Assembly: GCA_037447655.1 (NCBI GenBank)
Contig: JBBHKE010002939.1
Location: 1 to 61,794 of the forward strand
Direction of reading: 5' to 3'
From: Zygnema cylindricum
Lineage: Eukaryota; Streptophyta; Zygnematophyceae; Zygnematales; Zygnemataceae
DNA: 61,794 nucleotides
Made by a program: the position numbers and the translations under genes. Of the stretch, positions 35,566 through 48,209 are shown piece by piece (position 1 is the first letter of the stretch; each line of letters starts with the position of its first letter). The notes beneath the pieces were generated by a model. The model did no database searches, was not told the origin of the DNA, and worked only from the letters and a program-made list of their open reading frames with translations.

Positions 35566-37254
35566 GGGTGTGTCCCCATGTGCATAAGTAAGGATGTTTT
35601 TCTGTCGTTTTCCTGTAAAACTTAGCGTCGTACTGCCTAAGTTCCAACCGTACAAAGGAATCGCAAATTTGTAGAGTACAATTTGCGTCACCCTCGAACT
35701 TAGGATGTACGAAAAATTGTCGTCTTGTGCTTTTCGACCCACTTCGACGACAAAAAACGTCATCTTCAACCTTATCTTTAAAACACATTCCCGATGTGTT
35801 TTAAAACTAGGGATTTTATGTAAACAAATAGAAGTGTTGTGTATCGGTAAGGATTTGCCGATAACCGATATGGGCCTTTTTTCGGGTATCCGATAATCGA
35901 TATATTGGTACGATATATCGAAATCGGTCTTATCGCCGATAAGTAGACGATAATATCGCGTAATTATCGGCGATAATGCCGATAACGATAATTATCGGCG
36001 ATAACTGTACGGACCGTACAGATAAATGTACGGCCTGTACACTCAACTGTACGTCTTATTCTCCGGACGTGTACAAGCACAGAAAGTACAGTAGCCGCCA
36101 TGAGATCTGTACGGTTTTGATACGGATCCAGTAAAAACGATGTACCTTTCACATTCGACGCCATGGCTTTGTCCCTTTAATCCTTGAGATCCACTTGGGA
36201 CCTGCCACGTGTCAACCTGTCAGCTTTTTTGGCATAAGCTGCCAAAAGAGCCATTCCGGATGCTTTCCGGATGCTGGCGCTCACACTGGCCGTCCGCTCT
36301 TGTTTTCTCATACCAAGTCGTCCGTTCGATTTCGGCGGCGCGCAGAATGTTCTTTTGCGTCCGTTGTACTTTTGTGTGCGCCATCCTTTTACAGTTCCAT
36401 GTTCACCAATTTTTGGTAAAATTACGTACGTCGCCGTAAAATTTTTGTTCAGTTAACCGGCCAACGTTTATATGCTGCGCTGTCCGTAATAAATTGCAAC
36501 TAAACGGTAACGGAACAGGTTTTTATACGTGGCATGCCACGCTATATAAAATCAATAAAATAATACAATATGTTATAAAGTGCTATTGTATGCATACTAT
36601 ATATTTTTTAAGTTATCGCCGATATGGAATATGTTGGTCCCAGCCCGATATATCAGAATCTCTGACCGTTCTATAACCGATAACTATCGGTATCGGTGTT
36701 ATCGCGATAAGTTTTTTACAGATGCATAACACTAACAAATAGGAACACATATTCGCACATGGCGTTATTTTTGAAGAATTTCACACGATTTTCAAAGACA
36801 AAGGAAAGTACGGAAGTCGCTATGTTTTGTCCGTTTGCATTTAATACGACAAATAAAATTACACAATTTGTTTGGTTTTGTCCGTTTTCGTCCAGTACGG
36901 AATTTTTTTTTGCAGGGGTCTCGAAATTCAGATGCCATTTCACGTCGACCGGACAAGAGTCGCAAAGGCAAAGCGCCTCGTCTTCAACCGTGAAACGACA
37001 CAGGTTGGAATGCGCTACGTCTACAATGTCACGGTAAAACATGCGACGTCACAATCAGTTCCAAAAAATATTGTGCGACCACAAATTGTAGACGTTGTCA
37101 GCCGTCACATGTATTGTCGACGTATACAATCGTCACAAGCGTAAGATACGATTTCGTCCTTACGAACATATGGACATTTGAAAACCGGGTTCGGCGTATC
37201 CGCGCTAAAATACAAAGTAAGTTCGTTAAGTAACAAATACATGGGGACAAACCC
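35566..37254. mobile_element. PIF/Harbinger-type MITE, TSD TAA, interrupted by a hAT element
   Basis: Left terminus GGGTGTGTCCCCATGTGC and right terminus inverted ACATGGGGACAAACCC, flanked by TAA at 35563-35565 and 37255-37257. Removing the inserted hAT element (35832-36734 plus one duplication) leaves a body of about 780 bp, similar in size to the other copies. The TIR is a diverged form of the 2839 and 22980 elements. Confidence 0.8.
35832..36734. mobile_element. hAT-type non-autonomous transposon, TSD ACAAATAG, nested in Harbinger-type MITE
   Basis: Left AAGTGTTGTGTATCGGTAA and right GATGCATAACACTA are flanked by exact 8-bp repeats ACAAATAG (35824-35831 and 36735-36742). Subterminal TATCGG/CCGATA motifs match the 1667-2831 element. 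About 900 bp with no transposase. The exact duplication shows a clean insertion into an older transposon. Confidence 0.85.
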
Positions 37255-37260
37255 TAACTA

Positions 37261-37756
37261 CCGTGGTTTACGCTAATTGAGAATTTGAAATTTTTGAAAA
37301 AAAACATACATTCTAATTGTTTAACAATTATCATCTGGGTCTTTGAAAAAAAAAGATGTCGGTCGCAAACATGCTTACACTAGTATAGGTTTTTGTACAA
37401 AATCTGACAAATCGTACGTTCACACAGTCGAAACGTGGTTGCTGGACGAATATGTGCGAACGTGATACTTGACAACCCAAATTCATCCCCATTTTAGAGC
37501 GCATACTCTCATGCGTCCGCGGTCACTAAAACTCATTAATTATACTTTTTCACTTAAAAAGGTACATTTTTTTACGGTTTGACACGTACCGTACACGACA
37601 CTATTTAAAAGACAGCGTACTTTCAATTTGTACGTTACTTGGAAAATAACCCTAAATGGGGTAAAGAAAAAAATAAAATAAGCTACGCTATTTGAGAATA
37701 AAAAAAAAAATACGGGACAGAAATAGCATACACTACGCTAATAGCGATTGGCGGAG
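37261..37756. mobile_element. MITE-like element, CCGTGGTTTACGCTAATT / AATAGCGATTGGCGGAG ends
   Basis: The imperfect termini belong to the CACCGYGAATCG group and are flanked by TA. The interior is AT-rich and non-coding. The left end is more diverged than the right, so the boundaries are less certain than for the other copies. Confidence 0.5.
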
Positions 37757-37836
37757 TAGTTTATAGTGTGCGTAATATGCGCAAGGGACATCTATGCCGA
37801 CAACCTTATGCGCTGACTTCAGCTTGTACTTTCTAC

Positions 37837-38664
37837 CAGCGTTGGGTATCAAGGACCATTTGTCGATATTCGATATATATATCAAATTCCAGCTACCCGA
37901 TAATCGATACATCGCTTCGATATATCGAAAAGCTAAATATCGCGATATATCGACGATGTATCTCCGATAAATCGTATCGGCGATATATTGAGGCTTTTTT
38001 AAAAAAAAAAAATTATAACTATTTTTGTTACTGCTGCTAGTACTAATGCTGCTGCAGCTGGTAGTAAATATCCGGAAGCATTTCACTGTCATAATCCTCT
38101 TCACCTCCCATGCTACTTCCCATCCCTTGGGAATCCATGGAGAAAACTAAAAGTGTAACCTTTATATAATATTCGTCGCTGTAAATGGATAAGTCGTAAT
38201 GGCTATCAATATGCAGATTGGTAGATGCCTGCAAAAATGCTTGCAGATTGGTAGGTATTCTTGCTTGAAAGCGTGAAAAGAACAGTCTGCAATTTTTTTT
38301 TTCCACATTATACTTTGACTTAATTAGTGTGACCTATTCGTATGTGAAATCTCTACGTACTAAATAATGAATTATATGAATTGCGGAATTATTACTTTTT
38401 TGTCTGTTGCATTTTATGGCGTCTACCTTTAAGTCACAAAACGAAAATCACGTCGTACGTGGCGTATCAAACAATTTGTCTTCATCGCTAAAATAACATA
38501 TTATATGAAATATTTAATTAAAAAAAATACTATATATTGCGATATATATCGCGATAATTTTTGTTGGTCTCGGTACGATATATCGAGAAGTTTGCTCGGT
38601 CGATATTCGATATATCGAATATCGAAATTATCGCGATATGAAATTACCCGATACCCAACACTAC
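37837..38664. mobile_element. hAT-type element with TATCG-rich subtermini, containing a short coding-like segment
   Basis: Left CAGCGTTGGGTATC and right GATACCCAACACTA match the ends of the element at 55916-56681. Both subtermini are full of TATCGATA/ATATCG words. An 8-bp duplication is not visible, possibly because the right end abuts a MITE. The interior holds a minus-strand segment (38043 to about 38138) reading MDSQGMGSSMGGEEDYDSEM and ending at TAG, preceded by an acceptor-like TTTTAG. It could be a captured exon or a transposase remnant. Confidence 0.65.
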
Positions 38665-38862
38665 ACCGCGAATCGTTATTAGCGCTATGAACTCTATATC
38701 GGCACCCCAAAATTTTGACATTAATACCTTAAATAGAATAAACTACACTATTTAAGGACGTGGACCATAATCTGCCACGTCTCCTGGCACTAAATTAGAA
38801 TGAATGACGCTAATTTTTTCTTTACACTAATAATTTCTCAACGCTAATAACGATTCGCGGTG
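38665..38862. mobile_element. MITE (198 bp), CACCGCGAATCGTTATTAGCG termini, TA flanks
   Basis: The 20-bp ends CACCGCGAATCGTTATTAGC and the inverted GCTAATAACGATTCGCGGTG are nearly perfect. Flanking TA occurs at 38663-38664 and 38863-38864. The interior differs from the foldback copies, so different elements share one terminal sequence. Confidence 0.8.
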
Positions 38863-38864
38863 TA

Positions 38865-41114
38865 CTTTCTACAACGTGTCTCAAGATGACTTTCACTTTC
38901 ACACTTCAATGTGTGAGAACATGCACACGCGTCATGCTCTTACGTCATTGCGGTATTTACGGCATCTATAATTATTTGGAACCTGCATTTTCGCTGGCGC
39001 TCGTTTTATTAAAGGCCGAAATTACAATTTTGGATTAGACAACCGGTAATTCCCGTTCTCCAGCATGGGCTGCTCGACCTGGAATCAGATGTGGATTGCA
39101 CCATGTAGTACCATCTTAACAGTGGTGGACTTACGCGGCTGCAAACCCGAGAGTGGAAGGGATTTGGCGAAGAGCCTGAGGTTTGGTCCGCGCTCCGGAA
39201 TTGGCGGGGGAAGTCCACTGACCAAGATATTAAAAAAATGAAATGAGTATTTGTATCAGAGAATGTGCCCAGATTAAGTACGAGGGCAGCATTTTTGTCA
39301 AATCGGATTGTACTGATTCCTTCCCAATTGTTTGGAATACTTGTGATAGGTAAGCAAAAATGCTTGTACGGCACTCTGAAAATTCCTTCGATATCTGCGC
39401 GTTATGATGGGACTTCGAGTGCCATTCTTAGGAAGGCGCGCCACGGGATCGTCCAAATCACAGATTGCCGAATTCCGGCGTCGTTTACTAGCCGACAAGC
39501 GGTCACGATCCGTGGCATGGTAAATAGACGGCAAAGATGTGTTCCTCAATTACGGAAGACATCCAACTTTTCTGCAGGGCCGCACAATCTGGTCCTCTGA
39601 AAACATGCATTGTCCACCAATGATACAATACCACATCAGCCACTTTGTATCCAGGAGTTTTCTCAATTATTTATCGCCACGTAGTTACCTTTCTGCTCCG
39701 ACAGCCTCGAGCATGTGAACTCTCGTCTGGCTCACCCCCTTTTATATACGGTATATGGTATTCAGCGCCTCGGACGCTGCCGTGCCACATACCGTACAGT
39801 GGTAGCTGGACTTTTGTTTACCGAAGGCGCTTATTGGGCGTTATGTAATATACTTTTAGGTGAATTTTGGAGGTACATCATTCTGCCAACTAAAAGTACA
39901 AAAACTTCACAGAATCAGTACTGTTTATGTACTATTTTGTACTCCTACTAACGAAGGTGCAACCATTTTGATAGTCCGTTGTCGCGAGTTCTTGACCTCC
40001 GCCCATCCAATCCTGTCCGTCTTGCATATACTTCATGTATATGTGTACCTCATATGTACGGTTCACACAGTATTGGTTCAGGATCCTGTACGGTTTGGAG
40101 TCAGAGCAGTCAGAAGGTCCAGGGTGAGGATGAGCTGGCAGGAACCCTGCAGCTAGACTGGTTCCTCCTTCCATGCTCTCCAACTTTCCCTCTCTCCTCT
40201 CTTTTAGTTGAAGGCAGCCATGGGCAGCTTATTAACAGCTGGATCGTACAGCACGGGTTTTTTAGAATCAGTAGAATCTTCTTCGGGGATGACCTTCTCT
40301 CTGCAATTTTTTTCGTGATTCGCTTGCAAGCAATCATACGAATGACGCCATATTCAAGAATTATTGTCGGTGTGCAAGGGAGAGCAGCCAGGCCTACGCC
40401 TGGTAATAGGGTTAGGGTTGCAGATTCGTACTTTTTCGTTAAATCTGTACGTAATTTGGAGGAATTCATCAGCTCTCGCTGTCTGAGGTCATTGCAAGGA
40501 GCAGGACAGAACGAGTCTCTCTAGAAATTTACATCAACTTGTTAGCACTATATACTAGTACCTACGTTATAGAGTTGCGAAGTATTATGAGTTTTGGGAG
40601 GCCAGGATCCTAGCAGATAGCTTAGGGTAAGTATATGGAATAGACTCGTACGAAAGTGATGTACGTCAGTTTGAGTCATAAGTCTGTGTTTAATACATTT
40701 CCGTGAATGTTCGAAGCATAGAGCATTTGTACTCAAAAGCTTGAAAATCTTTAATATAAAAAACATATCAAGCTAGATATGTTCGTATGTAGTTTGTCCC
40801 TTGTTTGAATCACGGATCCGTTCATAAGTGAAAGCAGCTAAAAATATTTGTCAGCAAGCAACTATCAGCATTGTCAGCAGTCACATTAGTTGTTTGGCGA
40901 AGTACAGTTAGGTCCTGACGGTTAGGTTTTTGTTTAATATATTTTGCCTAGCAGCTACATTTGCCTTGGCGAAATTTAGTTTTCCTCATATTACTAGCTT
41001 TTGATCCATATTGAAGGAACCTGAGAAGAAGATTGCAAGTCGCAGCAGAACCGGCTAGATTGTTTCTAGTTCGAGCTTGGAAGATCACAGCCCTTTTCGT
41101 CGGTTTGCTGTTTG
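38865..41114. other. Intergenic DNA and 5' region of the CCCH zinc-finger gene
   Basis: GC-balanced sequence from about 39000 to 40550 holds several 60-180-codon frames on both strands, none with a recognisable motif. 40550-41114 is the likely promoter and 5' UTR of the gene starting at 41115. A 5' non-coding exon cannot be located from sequence alone. Confidence 0.4.
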
Positions 41115-44100
41115 ATGGAATATTATGGATCAGCAGAAGGCCACCCGGCTAGCTTTGGCATTGGAGGTGTAGGCTTGCTGGAGCAGGCGGCGGGGCATGG
41201 GGGAGGGGAGGAAGGGTGGAGAGATGAGAGAGAGGGTGGAGGAGGCAGCCAAGGTGGAGGAGGAGGATCAGGAGGGGGGGGTGGAAGCGGAGGAGGAGGT
41301 CCAACTTCCGAAAGCTTAGAGCGTAAGGGTTTACTCTTTACAGAGCTTTTCCAGTTGTTTCTGGTTTCTATGTCATTATTTTCTGTTTGTTATCTGGTTA
41401 ACTTTGTGAGAAATGCATGTACATATTGTGGTCTGTGCTTTACTTGCAACCAGTCTGTCTGTTTTTGAGAGGATGTTTGTCAACGGAAATTGAAAGTACT
41501 TGAGTTTATGGACTGATGGCAAGCAAGTTTGACCTGCATCAGTTAATTGAATATCCGCATTGGTAAAAATAACTTTTCTCTAGCCTTGTCGTACATGCAA
41601 GTGCATGATAGATATTCATTGTATTGAACATACTGTTATAGGATGGTTTTTCTTCTTCTGTGATTGTGTCATTTTGTTGGTTAATGGTTCATACTCTTCA
41701 AGGGCTCCAGTCTAAGGATTAAGGATTCCGAATAGACTATGTTTTGTTAAATTAAACGTTGTAACATGAATTTAACAAATCAGGCGAAAATGGAATCCAC
41801 AATATATGTTTTGAAAATTTTTTGCTGGTGCATTTCACTTTTTTACCCTAATTTTTCAGTGGGTATGTTGACGAAAGATAATGCACCCCAGTGATCTTCA
41901 ATGCTACTGCAAATATTAGTATGGACTGCTCCAATCAGTGACCAAATCTCGTTTGCACGATGGATTTATGCCAGCAATCCAATCAGTTTGGACCACATTA
42001 AATGCTATCCAGTATTTCTTTCAAATCCACCACTCAAAGTGGCAGCTTAGTAGTCGTTGTTCAGGATTACGTTATCTTCTCAAGGATGGGTATTACAGCT
42101 TTTTATTATCAAATAAAAGTCAAGTTCAGAAATGTGGAACAAGAAATGTACATTTTCCAATCTCAATCTCCGTCCTTGCAAATATGCCTGATCACAGGAA
42201 CTGTTAAGATTGATGCAAGGTACTTCAGATAATCGAGGATGAGAAATAGCCGACAGTGTTTCACCTGCCTACCATTGAGTAATCGAAGCCATAGATTCTT
42301 TTAGACCAGCTTCAGTAAGCATTATTATAATTGATCTTGTTAACTGTGTAAATTTTAATCAGGGGGCGGGCATCGCAGATCATGCAGGCTGAAGGTCTTT
42401 TTTTACTTCACAGGGTGATTATAGTTTATAGTATAGGGTGTTTACTCTAACACCTTCAGAGTTTACCATCTTAGATGTGTAGGAACCTTGTTAGCTTCAT
42501 CGTTGAAAAAGAGTTGTTTATTTTTGTTTTCGGAACGCTGACAGGTGGAAGTGCTGATTTCTATGTCTTCACTGTTAGAACTAACAAGTCCGATGGCATT
42601 GTGTTGATTGTTATGCCAGGTAAAGCTGAAGTCTGATGTGACATTGATTTTTGGCTCTGCTAAGTATTATAATCATTTTGATGTTGAAACAGTTATTTGT
42701 TTTTCTTTTGAACTTCCGGATAACTGAACGATCGCCTAATAGTGGTAAGGTTGTTGTGTCTTCAAAGTTTGGTGACGCCAAACTTCCTGATATATAATCA
42801 GTTGACTCTATGTTGTGAGGTAGCCTTCACTCTTTCGTTTGCAAAATTATTATTTCTATATCGGAGGATTATTCAGTGAAAAATCTGCATGAATTTGTAA
42901 CAGTTTGAGGATGTTTCCCATCCACAGGCTATTGGTAGAAAAGGAGCTTCAGGCACATGTAACTTTGCTTTGATGCCCTAAGATATTCAGTCGTGTATGT
43001 TTAAGAATTCTGGATCCTTAGATATGGTTCGGAGGGTCCTTACAGTCTTCTTTCAAAGTTTCTCGAAGTATTCAGTATTTGTTGAAAGGTGCGAGCCATA
43101 CAAGGAGATGTGAACTATCTTTACCTCAGTCAAATTACATTATTCTATGGATTTTGTAAAGACATTATTTTATCATAGACATGGATATTTGTTATGGCTA
43201 GTGTGAGTTGCAGAGTGAAACGGCTCAAGAAGGAAGGCCATGCTTGTTTTGAGAGCTGCAAATGTCGCATTTGTTCAGGCTTCCCTTAGGCGTCTATGAA
43301 GCTTTCTGTCCCAATTTAAAGAGCTGTTGTTGGATACTCTAAAAGGCTGGGATGGAAGTTCGTATGGAAAGGCTGGATTCTCGGTAGTTCGTTTGGTGTA
43401 AATTACTATCATTGTTCAATGGTGTTTTTCCCGCATTATGAATAGGGACGAACCATTATCATTTTTTATAATGACCCGATGTGTAGGTCTTTGACGTTGT
43501 AAATGCTGGAATTACTAGGTTTTCTGAATCTGAAAACATTTTATGTCTCCATTTCCTGCAGATGCCTTTGCTGAGGTTTTTATCTTTGGATAATAACGTA
43601 AGAGAGAAAGCAAGGCAACTCTTGTTACAAAGATGCACTTTACGTCATCTTTTTGTGATTTTTGTCTCTCTAACTATATGTTTGTTTTGGAGCTGTGTTT
43701 CCATCCGAGTCTAATCATTTTCCTAATTCTTATTTGTTGTTTATGTTGGTATTTCAGATGCATTCTTCCAGATTAGTCTCCAGGAGGGAGGAGGTTCTCA
43801 ACAGCACCCGTTTCCAGAGAGACCAGGTCAACCCGACTGCAGTTTCTATGTTAGAACTGGTACTTGTGATTATGGAATGTCATGCAGATTCAACCATCCA
43901 CCGAACAGGAGACAGGTACAGTACACAACCATAAAGGATTAATGTCTTCCCCTCTGCTCAATGCTGACAAAAGTAATTCGAAGTGACTACTAATGTCAAA
44001 TTGAGTTAAACAGTTAATCTGTCTGAAAGCTGGGCGTTTCTTTTGTTAGCATTGGTGTAGTTGCACCCGTTATAGGGCAGTGTATGTCAGAAATATGCTG

Positions 44101-47100
44101 ATATAACTTTAATACATGGTTTACAAGCAAACTTTTCCTTTCTGTTTTTGCATGGCAGACTGGAGGACCTAGTCAAAGAAGCACAGGTTCTGTTGCTAGA
44201 GTAGGCGAGTTTCCAGAAAGGCCGGGACAACAGGATTGCCAGGTATTTGCTGTTATTTATATTTTCTTTATGTATTTCAAATCCTCTTAGTCTTTTGCAG
44301 AGGCATTCTGCTCTCTGACTGATGGACTTCTTTGTGAAAGTTGGTCGATGGCAGGTGATTTTGCTCACATCTTTCTTGATCCTGTCTTTGAAAACACTCT
44401 GAATTCCAGAACTGGTCTGAAAGGTTTTTTCAGCAATTTGCCCTGCAATTCCTTCCTTTAAATGTTTATTTCAACTGGAAATACGGTGTTTTAAGAGTAG
44501 TGAATATTGTCAGGAGACTTGTCAGTAGTTTATGATAGCTTCCCAGCTTTCCGTGTAAGTTGACATGTCCTGTATCGGGACAGTTTATTTTTGAAGTTGT
44601 TTAAATCTGATATTTGTTAATTTTAGTTTAACCTGTCATGTAGGAGGCTGTATGATCTTTGACTACCTTATGGTTTCTGCACAATGTGCTTTTCTCGATC
44701 TCTTTCCAGAAGTTTGTTTACACATCATCACTGCAAACAACCGAGAGTCTTTTCATTTCGTAAGGATAAGACTTCCTTTGGGAGTCCTCTTCTTTTCATT
44801 TCAGTGTAACTGTGTCTTATTTTTTTGTTGAATGATGAAATGCAGTTTTTTTTGAAAACTGGAACCTGCAAATTTGGATCTACCTGCAAGTTTAATCATC
44901 CACGTGATAAAGCAGGCTCAGCTGGACGAACAACTATGTTGAATATTGCGGGTTTTCCTGTGCGGCCTGTAAGCTTTTCTGACTCTTCCGTTGAATTCCT
45001 TTTATGCTTTCCTATACCTAAGCTTTCGATCTGGAAATTTTTATTGTGCGTGCATTTTGAGCCTTATTGTGTGTACAGTCTTTGACGCTGCTTTCACTGT
45101 GCACCAAATCTTCTGTCGATCAAGTACAGTTTCTCTGTTTCTTCGTACACCTAGTGTCAACCGTTTCATTTCTTCGGTTTTACTTGTTTCATTCTTCTGA
45201 ATTTTGTGAATCTTGATGACCAGTACAGCTCTTCTGGTATACTTTTCTGACTCTTGCTGATTCATATCTCCTACTTATCCACCTCTAAATTGTAGGTGTC
45301 TTGTTTTTCCAGTAGAACGCTTTTTCTCTGTTTTTTTTCCCGTTTTTCTCAGAATTTAGTGAATCTCGTAATCTCCCTGTTCCGTTTGTGTTCCGATTTC
45401 TCTAACTTAGATCAATCGAGGGTTGAGTAAGAGTGCATGTGCCTCATACTTAATGTCCATCACTCGGTTCATGTCTCGTTTTCCCTTCATGACAAGGTGA
45501 GGAAATAAATTTATTGCATCTTGACACGGTGACAAATCAAACTTGGTGAAATCTTGACAGGGTGAGAAAGAATGTGCATTTTTTATGCGAACTGGAAACT
45601 GCAAATATGGTGCTACTTGCAAATTCCACCATCCTCAGCCTATTTCAGCTCCAGGACTCCAGGCTCCTCCTGGATATGCAAATACTCCACCAAGTCCGAA
45701 TCCTTCTCAGATTCCCAATATGCCTTGGGCCCCAATGAACCGCGGTCCTCTTTTCCAACATCGACTTCATTCACCAGGTGCCTATCAGCCGATGGTTTTG
45801 CATCCTCCAATGATGCCTCTTCCAACTTGGGGATTTCAGGTGGGTTCTGAACAACGTAAAACTGAAGGTTTTTTATGTTAAATGCAATCTGGTTGAGTTC
45901 CAATATGAAAGCATGTTCTTATGTCAAAATGCAACCTGCATGTATTTGAATATAAGGTGCTTCATGTTTGGGGTGCAATCTGCATGAATTTCAACTTGAG
46001 TGAAGAAGTTGAAGCATGAGTTTTAAGTTTTGAAACTGGGAAATTCATTGCTGGAGTATTTATAAAGGGTGTTAGGTTGGCTACCCTGCCGCCGTTATTA
46101 GCGTTAAGGATTTATTAGTGTCAGGGCGAAATTAGAATATGTAATTCTTATTTAGTGCTAATGGTGACTTGGCAGATTGTAGTCCACTCCCTTAAATAGG
46201 GTTTCTCAACACTATTTTAGGCCAAAAAAGATGTGATCGAATTAGTGTTATTAACTCTGATAACCATGGGCAGTGTTGTAGACTGACGTTTTTTTTGTTT
46301 TTAATGGAAGACTTAATTGTTTGTACTATTTCATTTTTAGCTATTTTTGTCTCTTTCTATTTTATCACCCGCGCAATTTCTGATCTTTCTTGTCCGCTTT
46401 CCAAAACAACACTGTAGGTGAAGCTTGAAATGTGGAGAAATGTCAATTGTCTTTTCCTGACAGTCGAGAAACTTATCGTATGAGCTATGGTTGCCCTAAA
46501 ATGACGCAGAACACGCTAAATTAATGCTACTTCATCTACCATTTTTTTTTTTTTTTTTCAGTCAGCTTATGGATTATCTGCCTCATCTGATTTCCACCAC
46601 TGCATTTCCGGAATATCTATGGAATAGTTGCCGTAATGGTCATAGCACATTTAAGTTCATAGGAATCTCCAGTCAACGAGTGGTGTTTACATCTCAAACT
46701 GAATTACATTCTTGTGTCTAACTCATCTACCACGCCTTAGATTTGTTGAATTAGTGAATGGTTTGTTTGCCTTACCTGACGGAGATCACTCCAAATTGAT
46801 ACTAGTTCCAGCCATATTTGCAGCCTCTTGGTCCACCAGATGCTTCACAGCAGCAATTAGCGTCTCCGAATTATGCTTTCGCTCCCTCCTCCGACACGTC
46901 AGCAATCGTTTCTGGCTACAATCAGTTTAGCTCTGGAGCTTCTTCTGGAATACAATCTTCCAGTGGGGTGGGAGGAGGACAACAGAGAGAAACAACTTTT
47001 CCAGAACGACCTGGTCAACCAGAATGTGCTTATTATATAAGGACAGGCATATGCAGATACGGAATGTCTTGCAAGTTTCATCATCCGAGAGAGCGTGGTC

Positions 47101-48209
47101 TCCCTCCAACTACTACCGTGCTGAACCCTTCGGGTTTACCATTCCGACCGGTATGACACCTAAGGCTGAATATTTTATTTCTAGAGAAAGTGAGGTCAGA
47201 AAGTGTTCGGAGGGAGGGAGTGAATGGACTGATTATGTTTGTTTTCTTGGTTTAGAAAAATATGTTTTGGGGGTCTAAGAGCAGAAAAATGTGGCAAAAG
47301 AAGAAGTGTTTTTTTCTAGACAAGAATCTCAGTGGTTGTTTAGGGTTTTTTGGGGTAATTTAGTGTTATTGATATTTCCAGTCATTTTAGCATATCAGGT
47401 AGGATTCTTTCCACATTCAAAAGTTCATTCTTTCTTGTTGTTTCTCTGGTCTTTGTTTTCCTTCCCTTCCTACTCCCTGTATGTTGTTTGACTCTTCCTG
47501 CATTAGTCGATACTCCACAGGTGCAAGTTCATTCTTTCTTATTGTTTCTCTGGTCTTTGTTTTCCTTTCCTTCCTACTCCCTTTATGTCGTTTGACTCTT
47601 TCTGCATTAGTCGATACTCCTCAGGCGCGCTCTCAAATTCATAGGCAGCACTGGTCTATTTGTTATTCTGGTGTTTTATATTTGTATTACCGAGCAATGT
47701 ATTATTTCGGTTTTTTTTGTTTTCTCAGTTCATCTTCTGTTCTCTTTCTTTTTTCTGCTTTCTTTTTTCTGCTTTCTTCCACTGTTTCTTTTCTTCATTT
47801 GTTTTAGCCAGGTGTTCATTCTCTCAATCCTGTACACTGCCCAGCTTCAACCTTCAAACCTGAAATCCTGGATTTTCTTGACTTTTTCTACAACTTTCGC
47901 CTTTGTTTTTGACTACAGGGTGCCCAGGCTTGCGCATACTACCTCCGGTTCGGAAATTGCAAATTCGGGGGTTCTTGCAAGTTCGACCATCCATTACGAG
48001 AGTTGAATGCGGTTGTTTCTGGGTCTCTCTCCGACATGGCAGGTGGTTCATATCCTTTAATGTCTACTGGACCTGATTCTGTGGAAAGTGAGGAAGATGG
48101 GGGAACTGGAGGACAAGCTGAGGCACCGGCTCCTCCCCCTTATCACGATGAATCAGATTTACAAGAATCTCAGTCACACTATTCAGTGAATCTCCCTCCC
48201 ACGGGGTAA
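41115..48209 (+). CDS. Plant ZFN-type protein with five CCCH zinc fingers (seven exons, 493 aa)
   Basis: Exons: 41115-41322, 43758-43915, 44159-44242, 44846-44968, 45561-45839, 46812-47150 (or from 46824) and 47919-48209. All are GT..AG with consistent phases. Residues 1-70 are Gly-rich and acidic. Five C-x8-C-x5-C-x3-H fingers lie at about 97-116, 149-168, 196-215, 356-375 and 402-421, in a 3+2 layout separated by a Pro-rich linker. Finger 2 is split across exons 3 and 4. FPERPGQ-type motifs precede fingers 1, 2 and 4. The acidic, Pro-containing tail ends NLPPTG. This layout is that of the plant ZFN1/ZFN3 family, whose members bind nucleic acid in the nucleus and are tied to RNA or transcriptional regulation. 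The reading frame is intact throughout. Exon 6 has two in-frame acceptors 12 bases apart (NAGNNN-like choice). Intron 5 carries a MITE and a possible extra exon. Confidence 0.95.
46084..46278. mobile_element. MITE remnant in intron 5 of the CCCH gene
   Basis: Left CCCTGCCGCCGTTATTAGCG and right TAACCATGGGCAGTGTTG are diverged inverted ends with TA flanks. The inner ATTAGCGTTAA and TTAGTGTTATTAACTC words match the MITE group of this window. It is intronic and splits no coding sequence. Confidence 0.45.
46562..46627 (+). other. Candidate alternative (stop-containing) exon in the CCCH gene
   Basis: An 18-base T-run plus CAG makes a textbook acceptor at 46559-46561. The frame from exon 5 continues as [20 protein letters not shown], then E and TAG at 46625-46627. 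Including it would end the protein after finger 3. No clear donor is seen directly after it, so it may be a terminal alternative exon or a decoy acceptor. Confidence 0.35.

Noticed and set aside
39979-40524. 181-aa plus-strand frame and 119-aa minus-strand frame
   Set aside because: Overlapping frames on both strands without motif or splice logic; cannot choose either as a gene.
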